The position numbers were made by a program, and so were the translations under genes. Under the pieces are notes generated by a model that was not told the DNA's origin, did no database searches, and saw nothing but the letters and a program-made list of their open reading frames with translations. A stretch of 64,000 nucleotides of DNA from Massilia sp. Bi118. Its GTDB lineage: Bacteria > Pseudomonadota > Gammaproteobacteria > Burkholderiales > Burkholderiaceae_D. Shown here in pieces: positions 23,503 to 32,768 of this stretch. The stretch lies in the NCBI RefSeq assembly GCF_918697865.1, contig NZ_CAKKMV010000020.1, positions 27,841 through 91,840 of the forward strand, given 5' to 3'. Position 1 is the stretch's first letter; each line of letters opens with the position of its first letter.

Positions 23503-25851
23503 TCAGGCGCGCTTGCCGCGACGGGTATGTTCGTCGACGGCCGCCAGCAGGGCGTGCTTCAGCTGCATGTCGGTGAAGGGCTTGGTCAGCACCCGCGCCG
23601 CCATGTCGGACGCCCCCGCCACCAGGCTGCCGTAACCGGAGGCGAACACCAGCGCCACGCCCGGATGGGCGGCGACGATGCGGCGCGCCAGGCTGAGGCC
23701 ATCCTGGTCCGGCAGGCTGTAGTCGACCACGGCTGCGTCGAAACGTTCGCGGCCCAGGATCTCCATCGCCGCGGCCGCGGTCGGGGCCTCGGCCACGCGG
23801 TAGCCGGCCGCTTCCAGGATGTCGCGGTAGAGCTCGCGCGCCTGCGCATCGTCTTCGATCAGCAGCACGCGCAGGCCGTCCGGCCGGATCTCGCGCGCGG
23901 CCTTGGCGGCCGGCGCCGCGGCCGGCTGCTCCTGCCCGCCCAGCATCTGGCGCACCTTGGCGGCCAGCTTCTCGCGCCGATACGGTTTGCTGAGCAGCTC
24001 CACGCCCGGGTCCAGCCGGCCGCCGTGGATGATGGCATTCTGCGTGTAGCCCGAGGTGTACAGTACCTTCAGGTTGGGCAGCAGGGCCCTGGCTTGGCGC
24101 GCCATCTCGGGGCTCTTGATCTTGCCCGGCATGACGACGTCGGTGAACAACAGGTCGCAGCGCACGCCGGCGCGCAGTACGGCCAGCGCCATTTCCGCGT
24201 TATCGGCGCGCAGCACCTGGTAGCCGAGTTCGGACAGCATGCCGACCACGGTGGCCTGCACGTTCAGGTCGTCCTCGACCACCAGGATGGTCTCGGTGCC
24301 GCCGCGGACGTCGCCGGTCGCCTGCTCCGGCAAGGCCTGCTCCGCCTCCAGCGAGCGCGGGAAGTAGGCCTTGATGGTGGTGCCGTCTCCGACCTCGCTG
24401 TAGATGCGGAAGTGGCCGCCGCTCTGCTTGACGAAGCCGAAGGCCATCGACAGGCCCAGGCCCGTGCCCTGCCCCTCGCCCTTGGTCGTGAAGAAGGGTT
24501 CGACGGCGCGCGCCAGCACCTCGGGCGCCATGCCGGTGCCGGTGTCGCTGATTGCCAGCAGCACGTACTGCCCCGGCGGCACCCCGTGCGCTGCGCTCAC
24601 ATAGCTATCGTCGAGCATCGTATTCGATAGCTCGATCGTCAGCTTGCCGCCGTGCGGCATGGCGTCGCGCGCGTTGATGGCCAGGTTCAGCACCACGTTC
24701 TCGAGCTGGTGCGGGTCGATCAGGGTATTCCACAACGAAGCCGAAACCGCGGTCTCCACCTCGATGGTCTCGCCGACGGCGCGCTGCACCAGGTCTTCCA
24801 GGCCGCGCACGACGCGCCCGGCGTTGAGCACCACCGGCTGCAGCGGCTGGCGGCGCGCGAAGGCCAGCAGCTGGGCCGCCAGCTTGCCGCCGCGATCGAC
24901 CGCCGACATCGCCATGCCGAGGTGGCGCTGCGCGGCAGGAATCCCGGCCACGGTGCCGCTCAGGAGCTGCAGGCTGCCGCCGATGACTTGCAGGATGTTG
25001 TTGAAGTCGTGCGCCACGCCGCCGGTCAGCTTGCCGACCGCTTCCAGGCGCTGCGAGTGCTGCAGGGCTTCGCGCGCATCCTCGAGCTGGGTGCGCTGGG
25101 TGACGTCGCGGGTGATCTTGGCAAAGCCGACCAGCTTGCCGTCGGCGTCGTGGATCGCATCGATGACGACGTTCGCGCGGAAGGTGCTGCCGTCCTTGCG
25201 TACCCGCAGGCCTTCGGCTTCGAAGCGGCCCTGCTGGCGCACCTGTTCCAGGATCCTTTCCGGCAGGCCGGCGCGGCGGTCCTCGTCGGTATAGAAGCGG
25301 CTGAAATGGCTGCCGACGATCTCCTCGGCCGTATAGCCCTTGATCTTGCGCGCACCGGCATTCCAGGTCGTGACCACGCCCTCCGGCGACAGCATGTAGA
25401 TCGCGTAGTCGACCACGCTGTCGACCAGCAGCCGGAACTGCTCCTCGGTGCGGCGCAGCGCCTCGCGCGCCAGCTTCTTGTCGGTGATGTCGCGGGTGAT
25501 CTTGGCAAAGCCGAACAGCTGCCCGCTATCGTCGTGGATGGCGTCGATCACGACCGAGGCCCAGAACCTGGTGCCGTCCTTGCGCACGCGCCAGCCTTCG
25601 GCCTCGAAGCGGCCGCTTTCCAGCGCCGTCTTCAGCGCGTAGGCGGGCACGCCGGCTGCGCGGTCCTCGTCCGTGTAGAAGCGCGAGAAATGCTGGCCGA
25701 GGATCTCCTGCTCCGTATAACCCTTGAAGCGGCGCGCGCCGGCATTCCAGCTGGCCACCGTGCCGTCGGGATTCAGCATGTAGATCGCGTAGTCGGCCAC
25801 CCGCTCGATCAGGAGCTGGGCGCGGCGCTGGGCATTGAAGTCGCTCGACAT
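23503..25851 (-). CDS. Hybrid sensor histidine kinase: PAS-PAS-HisKA-HATPase-REC-REC
   Basis: 782 residues, no transmembrane segment, so a cytosolic sensor. Two near-identical PAS+PAC units (about 10-125 and 135-250; both contain YAIYMLxPxGxVxxWNAGAR and FSRFYTDEDR). The kinase core has the phospho-His in GGVAHDFNNILQV (about 285), N-box NLAINARDAMPHGG, and G boxes ISDTGTGMAPEV and GTGLGLSMAFGFVKQSGG. Two receiver domains follow: one with LLFTDVVMPG, one with AAVVDYSLPDQDG. The PAS copies look like bacteriophytochrome-type signal units, possibly redox or light sensing. No partner regulator is adjacent. It shares its core and first REC closely with the kinase at 36235. Confidence 0.92.
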   Translation of the reverse strand: MSSDFNAQRRAQLLIERVADYAIYMLNPDGTVASWNAGARRFKGYTEQEILGQHFSRFYTDEDRAAGVPAYALKTALESGRFEAEGWRVRKDGTRFWASVVIDAIHDDSGQLFGFAKITRDITDKKLAREALRRTEEQFRLLVDSVVDYAIYMLSPEGVVTTWNAGARKIKGYTAEEIVGSHFSRFYTDEDRRAGLPERILEQVRQQGRFEAEGLRVRKDGSTFRANVVIDAIHDADGKLVGFAKITRDVTQRTQLEDAREALQHSQRLEAVGKLTGGVAHDFNNILQVIGGSLQLLSGTVAGIPAAQRHLGMAMSAVDRGGKLAAQLLAFARRQPLQPVVLNAGRVVRGLEDLVQRAVGETIEVETAVSASLWNTLIDPHQLENVVLNLAINARDAMPHGGKLTIELSNTMLDDSYVSAAHGVPPGQYVLLAISDTGTGMAPEVLARAVEPFFTTKGEGQGTGLGLSMAFGFVKQSGGHFRIYSEVGDGTTIKAYFPRSLEAEQALPEQATGDVRGGTETILVVEDDLNVQATVVGMLSELGYQVLRADNAEMALAVLRAGVRCDLLFTDVVMPGKIKSPEMARQARALLPNLKVLYTSGYTQNAIIHGGRLDPGVELLSKPYRREKLAAKVRQMLGGQEQPAAAPAAKAAREIRPDGLRVLLIEDDAQARELYRDILEAAGYRVAEAPTAAAAMEILGRERFDAAVVDYSLPDQDGLSLARRIVAAHPGVALVFASGYGSLVAGASDMAARVLTKPFTDMQLKHALLAAVDEHTRRGKRA

Positions 25852-25998
25852 GAATTAGGGGCCTGGAAAGTATGGTGCGGCGAGTATAACAGCCAGATAT
25901 GGAGCGATGTCATTTTGAACACACCACCGCTGCCTGCAGCGATTCGCCGCGTCTTATACAATCGTTATCGGGCCAATCCGCAACGACAGGAGAAAAGC

Positions 25999-26388
25999 AT
26001 GTCCGGTTACAGCATCAACATCGAAGAAAAAACCCTCGCAGGGAACAACTTCCGCGAAGTCCTCTACACGACCCAGCGCAGCCAGCTGGTCATCATGACC
26101 CTGCAGCCGGGCGAAGAGATCGGCATGGAGCACCATACGGGTCACGACCAGTTCATCCGCGTCGAAGCCGGCACCGGCATAGCCATCCTCGACGGCGAAG
26201 AACACCAGCTGGAAGACGGCGTGGCCGTGGTGATCCCGGCCGGCACCGAGCACAATGTGATCAACAAATCGCAAACCGAACCGTTGCGCCTGTACACGCT
26301 GTACACGCCGCCGGAGCACCCGGACGGCATCGTGCATGCGACCAAGGCCGAGGCCGACGAGTACGAGAAGCACCACCACGAAGAATAA
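25999..26388 (+). CDS. Cupin-domain protein
   Basis: 129 residues; ATG 25999 has AGGAG eight bases upstream. A single cupin barrel: motif 1 is GMEHHTGHDQFIRVEAGTG (His pair, then Gln/Glu), motif 2 is VVIPAGTEHNVIN. The C-terminus ends in a His/Glu-rich stretch (EKHHHEE) that could also bind metal. Such small cupins include metal-dependent isomerases and dioxygenases as well as proteins with no known reaction. It is convergent with the next gene with a 3-bp gap. Exact function cannot be set. Confidence 0.87.
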   Translation: MSGYSINIEEKTLAGNNFREVLYTTQRSQLVIMTLQPGEEIGMEHHTGHDQFIRVEAGTGIAILDGEEHQLEDGVAVVIPAGTEHNVINKSQTEPLRLYTLYTPPEHPDGIVHATKAEADEYEKHHHEE

Positions 26389-26391
26389 TTC

Positions 26392-27705
26392 TTAACCCTT
26401 GCAAGCAAAGCCGTAGCGGGTCATTTCGCAGCCGCGCTGGATGCACTGGCGTTCGTCGTAGCCGTGGGCGCGGCATTGCAGCAGGGTTTCTTCACGGCGC
26501 TGGCGGGCCGAGGGTTCCGCATCCGGGATGCGGGCCCGGGCCACCTGCTGCGGCCTGGCCTGCTTGCGTTCCTTGCTGCGCTGGCGCTTCGGCGGCGCGA
26601 TGGGCTCTTCGCCGAGGGCGACCGGCTTCACGGTGCGGTCGGTAACGCTGAAAGACGAGGTGTCGACGGCGCCGGCGCCGGAGGCCGTCGACGGGCCCAC
26701 CGAACCGCCGACCGCGCCGATGCCCGCTCCTGTTCCCGTGCCTGCTCCAGCCGCCGCGCCCGGCGTATCCGGCGCAACGGGCCTTGCGGCGGGCACCGTT
26801 GCCGGCGGCAGCGCGGACACCGGCGCCAGGATCGCGGCCGAACTGTCGGCCTTGGCGGCCGGGGCGCTTTGCGGCGCCGGCTGCGCTTCCGCTACCCGGC
26901 CCGTTCGCAGCACATTCGCTTCCGGCGACGGGTTTGTGTTCGCCACCACCACCAGTGCCCCTTCCACCCGGCTCTGCTCGTACAGCCAGAAGCCGCCGCC
27001 GGCCACCAGCGCCAGCAGCACACCCGCCGCGCCCCAACTCAGGACACGGGTCTTCCAGCGGCCGTTCCATTCCGCACGATCGTGCACGGCCACGTCGCGC
27101 GCCAGACGCTCCGTGAGCCAGTCGGGATCGCCGCCGGCCGCGGGCGTATTTGGCGGCCACTCGCGCACCGTGGTGTCGGACAGCGGCGGCGTGAGGCCGG
27201 ACGCGGTCGGCTGGGGTGCGAAGCCGCGGGCACGGCCGGGGAGCGGCGCGGTGGCCTGCGTGCCGTCCGGGGCCTGTGCCTGTGCCTGCACCTGCGGCGA
27301 CGGTGGCGGCTCGAGTGGCGGTGACGCTGGCATCACGGGCGGAGGGAATTTTACCGTGGCGCCGGCATCCACTTGCTGATGCGGACGCTGCCACACGGCC
27401 GGGCGCGGCCGCGCGGCGGGACTGGGGACGGACGTAGCCGATGGCGGCGGCGTGGTCGACGCGGGTGGCGGCGCCGCAGCGTCGACAGGCGCAGCCGGTG
27501 CCGGGGGCAGGACCTCGGCCGGCACAACCGTTGCCTCAATTTCCGCAGGCGCAGCAGGCGCGGCAGGCGCGGCAGACGCAGGCGGTGCGGCAGGCGGCTC
27601 AGGCGACGCGGCAGGCGGCTCAGGGCGCGCGCCGGCGCCTGGCCGCGGCGTGCCGGCATGGTCCGCGCGGCTGTCGTTGAAATCCTGTAGCAGTTGGGTC
27701 TTCAT
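26392..27705 (-). CDS. Proline/alanine-rich single-pass membrane protein with four-Cys C-terminal motif
   Basis: 437 residues, not recognised. Residues 1-190 are Pro/Ala-rich and disordered. A folded-looking piece DPDWLTERLARDVAVHDRAEW precedes one transmembrane helix (about 225-247, SWGAAGVLLALVAGGGFWLY). Another Ala/Pro/Gly-rich linker (including GTGTGAGIGAVGG) leads to a basic stretch and then a compact end with Cys at four places (LLQCRAHGYDERQCIQRGCE, then FACKG). Layout suggests the Cys module is periplasmic on a long tether. Both linkers are low-complexity, but codon use and the clear start support a real gene. Not a known TonB or FtsN type as far as I can see. Confidence 0.75.
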   Translation of the reverse strand: MKTQLLQDFNDSRADHAGTPRPGAGARPEPPAASPEPPAAPPASAAPAAPAAPAEIEATVVPAEVLPPAPAAPVDAAAPPPASTTPPPSATSVPSPAARPRPAVWQRPHQQVDAGATVKFPPPVMPASPPLEPPPSPQVQAQAQAPDGTQATAPLPGRARGFAPQPTASGLTPPLSDTTVREWPPNTPAAGGDPDWLTERLARDVAVHDRAEWNGRWKTRVLSWGAAGVLLALVAGGGFWLYEQSRVEGALVVVANTNPSPEANVLRTGRVAEAQPAPQSAPAAKADSSAAILAPVSALPPATVPAARPVAPDTPGAAAGAGTGTGAGIGAVGGSVGPSTASGAGAVDTSSFSVTDRTVKPVALGEEPIAPPKRQRSKERKQARPQQVARARIPDAEPSARQRREETLLQCRAHGYDERQCIQRGCEMTRYGFACKG

Positions 27706-27828
27706 GGGCGATCGCGTCGCTTCTGCGTTCCGGACTCCCAGTCTACCGGATCGCCCACCTTGCCGGAGCGCGCCTGAACGCGTCCGGCTTACTGCTCAGC
27801 GCTATAACTCATCAGTAAAAACAAGCAC

Positions 27829-30240
27829 TTACAGCGTCACCGACACCGTCATCGCACTCTGGCGCAGGGCCGGCAGGTCGACTTCCAGCAGGCGCTTATG
27901 GGCGTTCCAGCGGTAGGCCAGGGCCTTGCCGCCGGCCTGCACCGCGCGTGGCTTGCGCGCGACGTTGTGCACCTTCAGCGCGAAGCTGTGCGACGACGCG
28001 GCATAGCTGGCCCCGGCTTCCGGCGCCATGCCGATCTCGAGCTTGCCGCCGTCGAAGCGGCTGCTAAAGCGCACCAGCTCGTACTTGCCGGCCGCCCAGG
28101 CATTCGGCGTCTTGCCGTCGTCGTCGTACAACTGGCCGCTGGAGGCCGCTACGCCCTCATCGTGCCAGTAGTGCAGATCCAGCGCGCGGGTGTTGTAGTC
28201 GCGGGTGCTCTGCACCACCTTCGCCATCGGCACGAAGGCGCCGGCGCGCACATAGGTCGGGATGTGGCCGGCAACCGGCGTCACGATTTCTGTAATGCCG
28301 CCGCGGTGCGGCTGGTCGTCATAGAAATCGAACCAGACCGAACCCCTGGTCGGGAAGTGGATCTCCTTGCGCGTCGCGCCCGGTTCGACCACCGGCGCCA
28401 CCAGGAAGCTCGGGCCCCACAGATAGGTCGACGAGATGCCTGCCGCGCCTTCGTCGTCCTGCTCCTCGAACAGCATCGGACGCATCATCGGCATGCCGCT
28501 GCGGCTGTTCTCGAAGGCGATCGTGTAGTTATACGGCAGCATGGCATAGCGCAGCCGCACCGCCTCGCGCGCCAGCGCCTTCGTCTTCGGCTCGCGGAAC
28601 ACGGGTTCCGGCGCCACGTCCTCCTGCGCATGCGGACGGAACACCGGCTGGAACACGCCGTACTGCAGCCAGCGCACGTACAGCTCGTCGTCCAGCACCG
28701 GCCCGGCAAAGCCGCCCAGGTCGGAGTGCATCCAGGCCTGGCCCTGCATGCCCATCTGCAGCGAGATCTCCATCTGCGATTGCAGCCCGCCCCAGCCGCG
28801 GCTGACGTCGCCGGACCATGGGATCATGCCGAAGCGCTGCGAGCCCGAGTAACCCGAGCGCATCAGGATGAAGGGACGCTCGGCCGGATAGTCGCGCGCG
28901 TAGCCGTCGTTGATCATGCGCGCCCATTCGTGGCCGTAGATGTTGTGGACCTGGTCGGCGCTGCCCGTCGCATGTTGTGCTGCCGCCGGATGCATCTCCG
29001 GCTCGCCGAGGTCGCCCCACCAGCCGGCCACGCCGCCCGCCTTCAGCTCCTTGTAGATGTTCCAGAACCAGTCGCGCGCTTCCGGCTTGAACACGTCGAC
29101 CAGGCCGGTGTTTCCGAAATAGAAATCGTAGGTGAAGGGCTTGCCGTCCGCGCCTGTCGCCAGGACCTGCTTCTGCGCGGCTTCGTTCCAGCGGCTGGAA
29201 GTCGTCAGGATGAAGGGTTCGGTGATCACCACCGTCTGCACACCCTTCTGCTTCAGATCCGCCATCATCTTCTCGGCATGCGGGAAGGTATCGCGGTCCC
29301 AGGCCAGGTTGCCCATCGTGCCCTTGACGGTCTTGCCGAACCAGTAGAGGTCGAGCACCACGGCGTCAAGCGGAATGCCGTCGGCGATGAACTTGTCGAC
29401 CACGGCGCGCGTCTCCGCCTCGGTGTGGTAGCCGAAGCGGCTGGCGAAGTTACCGAAAGCCCAGCGCGGCGGCAGCGGCTGGCGGCCGGTCAGGCGGGTG
29501 TAGCCGTCCATGACCTGGGCCCAGTCGTCGCCGGCCACCACCTGGTAGGTCTTCGGACCGCCGATGGCCTCGAAGCGCAGCGTGCCGTCCTTGCGGCTGT
29601 CAAGGTCGAGGTAGCCGGCCTGCGGATTGTCGAAGTGGATCGCATAGCGCTTCGACGACAGCGCCATCGGAATCCCGTAGCCCATCTGCTCGGCATGCGC
29701 GCCGAAACCATAGGACGCCTTGTTATACAGCGGGAAGCGGTAGCCGCGGCGGTTCATGCCGACCGCACGCGAGCCGGCGCCGTACAGGGCTTCGTTGCCC
29801 TCGACCGCGAATTCGATCTCCTCGAGCTTGTCCCGGTGGGTATAGCCGCGCTTCTCGGCCACCAGCGGCTTGCCCTTGTAGCTGTAGCCGATGCGGAAGG
29901 GCGACTTCTCGACCGTCACCGTGATGCCTTCGGTGGCCAGCACGATGCGGTTCGCGTCTTCCTGGACTTTGGCTTTGATCTGCTCTGGGGCCAGCACCAC
30001 TGCATGCGAAGGGGCTTGCGGCTTGCCCTCCTCTGCTGACGGGATGAAGCTGGTCTCGACGATGTTGGTCGCGTAGGGCTTGATCAGGTAGCGGCCGTCG
30101 CTGGTGGCGATCTCGATGCCGTTGCCAACGTTTTTTACACCGATGAAATGGCGGTCGGCGTTCTGGGCGTGGGCCAGCGGGCCGGTGGCCAGGGTGGCGA
30201 ATGCCGCGGTCATGGCCGCCGCGAAGGGAGTGAATTTCAT
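27829..30240 (-). CDS. Glycoside hydrolase family 31 (alpha-glucosidase/alpha-xylosidase type), exported
   Basis: 803 residues from the Met of MKFTPFAAAMTAAFATLATG, a signal peptide ending near AHA. GH31 order is clear: N-terminal beta-sandwich, then the barrel with VVLDLYWFGK, nucleophile Asp in WWGDLGEPEMHP (about residue 410) and the acid/base Asp in WSGDVSRGWGGLQ (about 478). The rest is the C-terminal beta domains. GH31 releases alpha-linked glucose, xylose or galactose; which one needs modelling. It is a lone gene, divergent from the PEP-CTERM gene and far from the large carbohydrate locus. Upstream ORF extension to 30531 is not used. Confidence 0.92.
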   Translation of the reverse strand: MKFTPFAAAMTAAFATLATGPLAHAQNADRHFIGVKNVGNGIEIATSDGRYLIKPYATNIVETSFIPSAEEGKPQAPSHAVVLAPEQIKAKVQEDANRIVLATEGITVTVEKSPFRIGYSYKGKPLVAEKRGYTHRDKLEEIEFAVEGNEALYGAGSRAVGMNRRGYRFPLYNKASYGFGAHAEQMGYGIPMALSSKRYAIHFDNPQAGYLDLDSRKDGTLRFEAIGGPKTYQVVAGDDWAQVMDGYTRLTGRQPLPPRWAFGNFASRFGYHTEAETRAVVDKFIADGIPLDAVVLDLYWFGKTVKGTMGNLAWDRDTFPHAEKMMADLKQKGVQTVVITEPFILTTSSRWNEAAQKQVLATGADGKPFTYDFYFGNTGLVDVFKPEARDWFWNIYKELKAGGVAGWWGDLGEPEMHPAAAQHATGSADQVHNIYGHEWARMINDGYARDYPAERPFILMRSGYSGSQRFGMIPWSGDVSRGWGGLQSQMEISLQMGMQGQAWMHSDLGGFAGPVLDDELYVRWLQYGVFQPVFRPHAQEDVAPEPVFREPKTKALAREAVRLRYAMLPYNYTIAFENSRSGMPMMRPMLFEEQDDEGAAGISSTYLWGPSFLVAPVVEPGATRKEIHFPTRGSVWFDFYDDQPHRGGITEIVTPVAGHIPTYVRAGAFVPMAKVVQSTRDYNTRALDLHYWHDEGVAASSGQLYDDDGKTPNAWAAGKYELVRFSSRFDGGKLEIGMAPEAGASYAASSHSFALKVHNVARKPRAVQAGGKALAYRWNAHKRLLEVDLPALRQSAMTVSVTL

Positions 30241-30574
30241 GGTCTCGTCGTCGTTGTGATGATCGTATGCCGGCCATGCAGGCCGCAGCCGAAAGCATGC
30301 CAGAATTTGCACGCCTAAGGTAGTAAATTTACAGCGATACAATACCTTGTCAGCACCGGACACTAAATCTCGCGCAATTGCTTTCGTAGTTTGACTACTT
30401 CCACGCAATGGCGCCGACTGGGTTCCTACCTTCCGCCCACCCCTGTCGGCGTTTTTTACATCTCCCTCCGAGTTTCGGCGCCCTAATCCGCCAAACTGCT
30501 GTTTCTTAAGGAAAATAATGCGTTGGCACAAGTCTTGCGTATTGACGATTTCTAATTAAAAAAGGGGAGTTACC
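30241..30574. other. Divergent intergenic region between GH31 and PEP-CTERM genes
   Basis: 334 bp without a gene. It holds a perfect palindrome GTAAATTTAC (30323-30332) that could be an operator near the GH31 promoter, a small inverted repeat GTAGT-TTG-ACTAC (30386-30398), and the sigma-54 type promoter listed separately. No convincing sigma-70 promoter for GH31 was seen. Confidence 0.6.
30524..30538 (+). promoter_or_regulatory. Sigma-54 (RpoN) promoter of the PEP-CTERM gene
   Basis: TGGCACAAGTCTTGC: GG and GC are exactly 10 bases apart as the -24/-12 consensus requires, with TGGCAC and TTGC both perfect. The start point would fall near 30550, 25 bases before the ATG at 30575. The gene's ribosome site GGGGAG is at 30565-30570. 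Confidence 0.8.
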
Positions 30575-31207
30575 ATGAAAAAGATCGCCTTGCTTATGCT
30601 CGTCGCGGGTATTTGCGGCGCCGCCAACGCCTCTGTGACCTACATGCCGACAGGGGTTCAAACCAACGTTGCCCTGACGACGGTGGTGAATGGGGGCTGG
30701 ACGCAATGCTATGCAGCTACCTTCGGCGCCATCATCGGCACTTCCGGCGAGTCCGTCCTGAACGCCTGCCACGGGGACAACCTGATGATGGCCGGCCGTG
30801 CCACCGGCAGCGACACCTTCCTCGTCCTGGCCGCCGCCGACTATGCCGACACGATCATCGACACCGGCAAGACCTCGAACACGCACCTTGCGAATGGCTC
30901 GGCGTGGTACTACTCGCCCGACTGGTCGTGGGGATTCACCGCGGCCGCCGACACGGTCGAAAACAGGCAATGCGATGTCGGCGACAGCCCAACCAGCATG
31001 TGCCTTCATACCGTGGACTTCACGGGCGGCTACCGGATTAACAACATCATTGCCCTGAACGACTCCTCGGCCTATGAAAAGGTCTTTTTCGTGTCCAACG
31101 ATGCCGTCGACCCGGGCGTGGTACCCGAGCCTGCATCGCTCGCCCTCTTCGGGCTCGGCGCCGCAGGGCTGGCAGCTCTGCGCCGCCGCCACGCAAAGCG
31201 CGCCTGA
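30575..31207 (+). CDS. PEP-CTERM sorting-domain protein
   Basis: 210 residues. MKKIALLMLVAGICGAANAS is a signal peptide. The C-terminus VVPEPASLALFGLGAAGLAA followed by LRRRHAKRA is a textbook PEP-CTERM tail: VPEP motif, one transmembrane helix, then an Arg-rich stop. Exosortase cuts such proteins and anchors or releases them to the cell surface, usually with an exopolysaccharide. The middle part (about 25-180) is a Gly/Asp/Thr-rich domain with Cys at a few places and no family I know. A sigma-54 promoter precedes it, as known for PrsK/PrsR-controlled PEP-CTERM genes. No exosortase is in the window. Confidence 0.93.
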   Translation: MKKIALLMLVAGICGAANASVTYMPTGVQTNVALTTVVNGGWTQCYAATFGAIIGTSGESVLNACHGDNLMMAGRATGSDTFLVLAAADYADTIIDTGKTSNTHLANGSAWYYSPDWSWGFTAAADTVENRQCDVGDSPTSMCLHTVDFTGGYRINNIIALNDSSAYEKVFFVSNDAVDPGVVPEPASLALFGLGAAGLAALRRRHAKRA

Positions 31208-31225
31208 GGCCGGCCCCACCCGGCG

Positions 31226-31258
31226 GGCGGCCTTCCGGCGTCTTGCCCGAAGGCCGCC
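31226..31258 (+). terminator. Terminator-type hairpin after the PEP-CTERM gene
   Basis: GGCGGCCTTC (31226-31235) pairs perfectly with GAAGGCCGCC (31249-31258), and further bases extend the stem. There is no T-run after it, so termination may need Rho. Confidence 0.6.
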
Positions 31259-31330
31259 TGCCGAGGCGGGCGCAAGCCGGGCAGGTGTTCAGGTATCATC
31301 GTTTCAGTCCAAGTCCTACGGATACCGAGC

Positions 31331-32119
31331 ATGAAACGACCCATGAGGATCGCCACCTTCAACGTCAACGGCATCAACAGCCGTCTCCCCGCCCTGCTTC
31401 AATGGCTGGAAGAGACCCAGCCGGACGTCGCCTGCCTGCAGGAGCTGAAGGCGCCGCAGGAAAAATTCCCGGAGATGGAAATCCGCGCCGCCGGCTATCA
31501 CCCGATCTGGCACGGCCAGAAAAGCTGGAACGGCGTCGCCATCCTGGCGCGCGATGTGGAACCGCAGGAAGTCGGGCGCGGCCTGCCGGGCGATCCGGAG
31601 GACGAGCAAAGCCGCTACATCGAGGCGGCGGTGAACGGCATCCTGATCTGCTGCCTGTATCTCCCGAACGGCAACCCGGCGCCGGGTCCCAAGTTCGACT
31701 ACAAGCTGCGCTGGTTCGCGCGCCTGCACAAACGCGCCCAGGAGCTGATCGACAGCGGCGCCCCGGTGGTCATCTGCGGCGACTACAACGTGATGCCCAC
31801 CGAACTGGACGTCTACAAGCCCGAACGCTGGCTCGACGACGCCCTGTTCCGCCCCGAGACCCGCGCCGCCTGGCGCAAACTGGTCGACCAGGGTTGGCTG
31901 GATGCCCTGCGCGCGACCCACCCGGATGAGGTCATCTACACCTTCTTCGACTACATGCGCGACGCCTACGGCCGCAACGCCGGCCTGCGCATCGACCACC
32001 TGCTGCTCAGCCCATCGCTGGCGCCGAAGCTGAAGGCGGCCGGCGTCGACCACGAAGTGCGCGGGCGCGAGAAGCCGAGCGACCATGTGCCAACCTGGGT
32101 CGACCTGGACTGGCCCTGA
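31331..32119 (+). CDS. xthA: Exodeoxyribonuclease III
   Basis: 262 residues of the exonuclease-endonuclease-phosphatase fold. MRIATFNVNGINSRLPALLQ (second Met, residue 5) is the typical N-terminus; QELKAPQEKFP gives the metal Glu, GDYNVMPTELDVYKP the Asp/Asn pair, and LRIDHLLLSPSL and EKPSDHVPTWVDL the final Asp-His catalytic pair. It removes abasic sites and 3'-blocked ends in base excision repair. Whether translation starts at 31331 or 31343 is open; neither has a strong ribosome site. Convergent with the TetR gene, with 6 bp between. Confidence 0.95.
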   Translation: MKRPMRIATFNVNGINSRLPALLQWLEETQPDVACLQELKAPQEKFPEMEIRAAGYHPIWHGQKSWNGVAILARDVEPQEVGRGLPGDPEDEQSRYIEAAVNGILICCLYLPNGNPAPGPKFDYKLRWFARLHKRAQELIDSGAPVVICGDYNVMPTELDVYKPERWLDDALFRPETRAAWRKLVDQGWLDALRATHPDEVIYTFFDYMRDAYGRNAGLRIDHLLLSPSLAPKLKAAGVDHEVRGREKPSDHVPTWVDLDWP

Positions 32120-32125
32120 GCCAGC

Positions 32126-32746
32126 CTAGGCAAGCGCGGGCCGGGGCTCCACCATCACCAGGCGCATCGCGCTGTCGGTCACGCTGTCGATGTCCGGCGC
32201 GTAGCCATCCTCGATCCAGCGCAGCGCGATGTGGATCACGCCGCCCACCACGCCCGCCTGCAGCAGCGGATCGGACACGCCGGCTTCCGGTCCGGCGATG
32301 CGCGCGACTTCTTCGCCGATCGCGCGCAGCGAGGTGTCGAAGGCCTTGTCGACGGCGCGGCTGACGCCGCGGATCTCGACCAGGAACACGCGTGCCGAGC
32401 GCGGATCGCGCTGCAGCGCCGCGAAGTAGGCGCGCAGCATCGCGCGCGCCCGCTCCGCGCGGGTGGCGCCCGACGACACGCCGGACGCGCGGATCTCGCC
32501 GAACACCGCGTAGGTCACCGCGTTGTAGGACGCGATCAGCAGGTCCTCGCTGTTGGCAAAGGATTCGTAAAAATAGCGTTCCGTCAGGCCGGCCGCTTCG
32601 CACACCGCCTTCACGGTGGCCTGCCGATAGCCGCGCTCTCCATACACCTGGATGGCGGCTGCGATCAATTGGCTGCGCCGCTGGGCGCGGCGTTCGTCCT
32701 GCGACACGCCCCGGTAGGGACGCGCTGGTGGGGATTCTCGAGACAT
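32126..32746 (-). CDS. TetR/AcrR-family repressor
   Basis: 206 residues. The helix-turn-helix is TVKAVCEAAGLTERYFYESF (about 43-62) within QLIAAAIQVYGERGYRQ...NSEDLL. The C-terminal ligand-binding part is helical (VARIAGPEAGVSDPLLQAGV). It is divergent from the flavin monooxygenase operon, with inverted repeats in the 83-bp gap, so it most likely represses that operon and itself until a ketone, alcohol or ester substrate binds. The effector is unknown. Confidence is high for the family and fair for the target. Confidence 0.92.
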   Translation of the reverse strand: MSRESPPARPYRGVSQDERRAQRRSQLIAAAIQVYGERGYRQATVKAVCEAAGLTERYFYESFANSEDLLIASYNAVTYAVFGEIRASGVSSGATRAERARAMLRAYFAALQRDPRSARVFLVEIRGVSRAVDKAFDTSLRAIGEEVARIAGPEAGVSDPLLQAGVVGGVIHIALRWIEDGYAPDIDSVTDSAMRLVMVEPRPALA

Positions 32747-32768
32747 CCTTCTATTTTGCCACGGAATG

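Noticed and set aside
21796..24630. 944-codon plus-strand open frame
   Set aside because: Runs across three real minus-strand genes and their gaps; no motif and shadow-type composition.
27706..27828. Possible small RNA or terminator between the proline-rich gene and GH31
   Set aside because: Only a loose GGGCGATC/GATCGCCC inverted repeat with a long loop; not enough to call.
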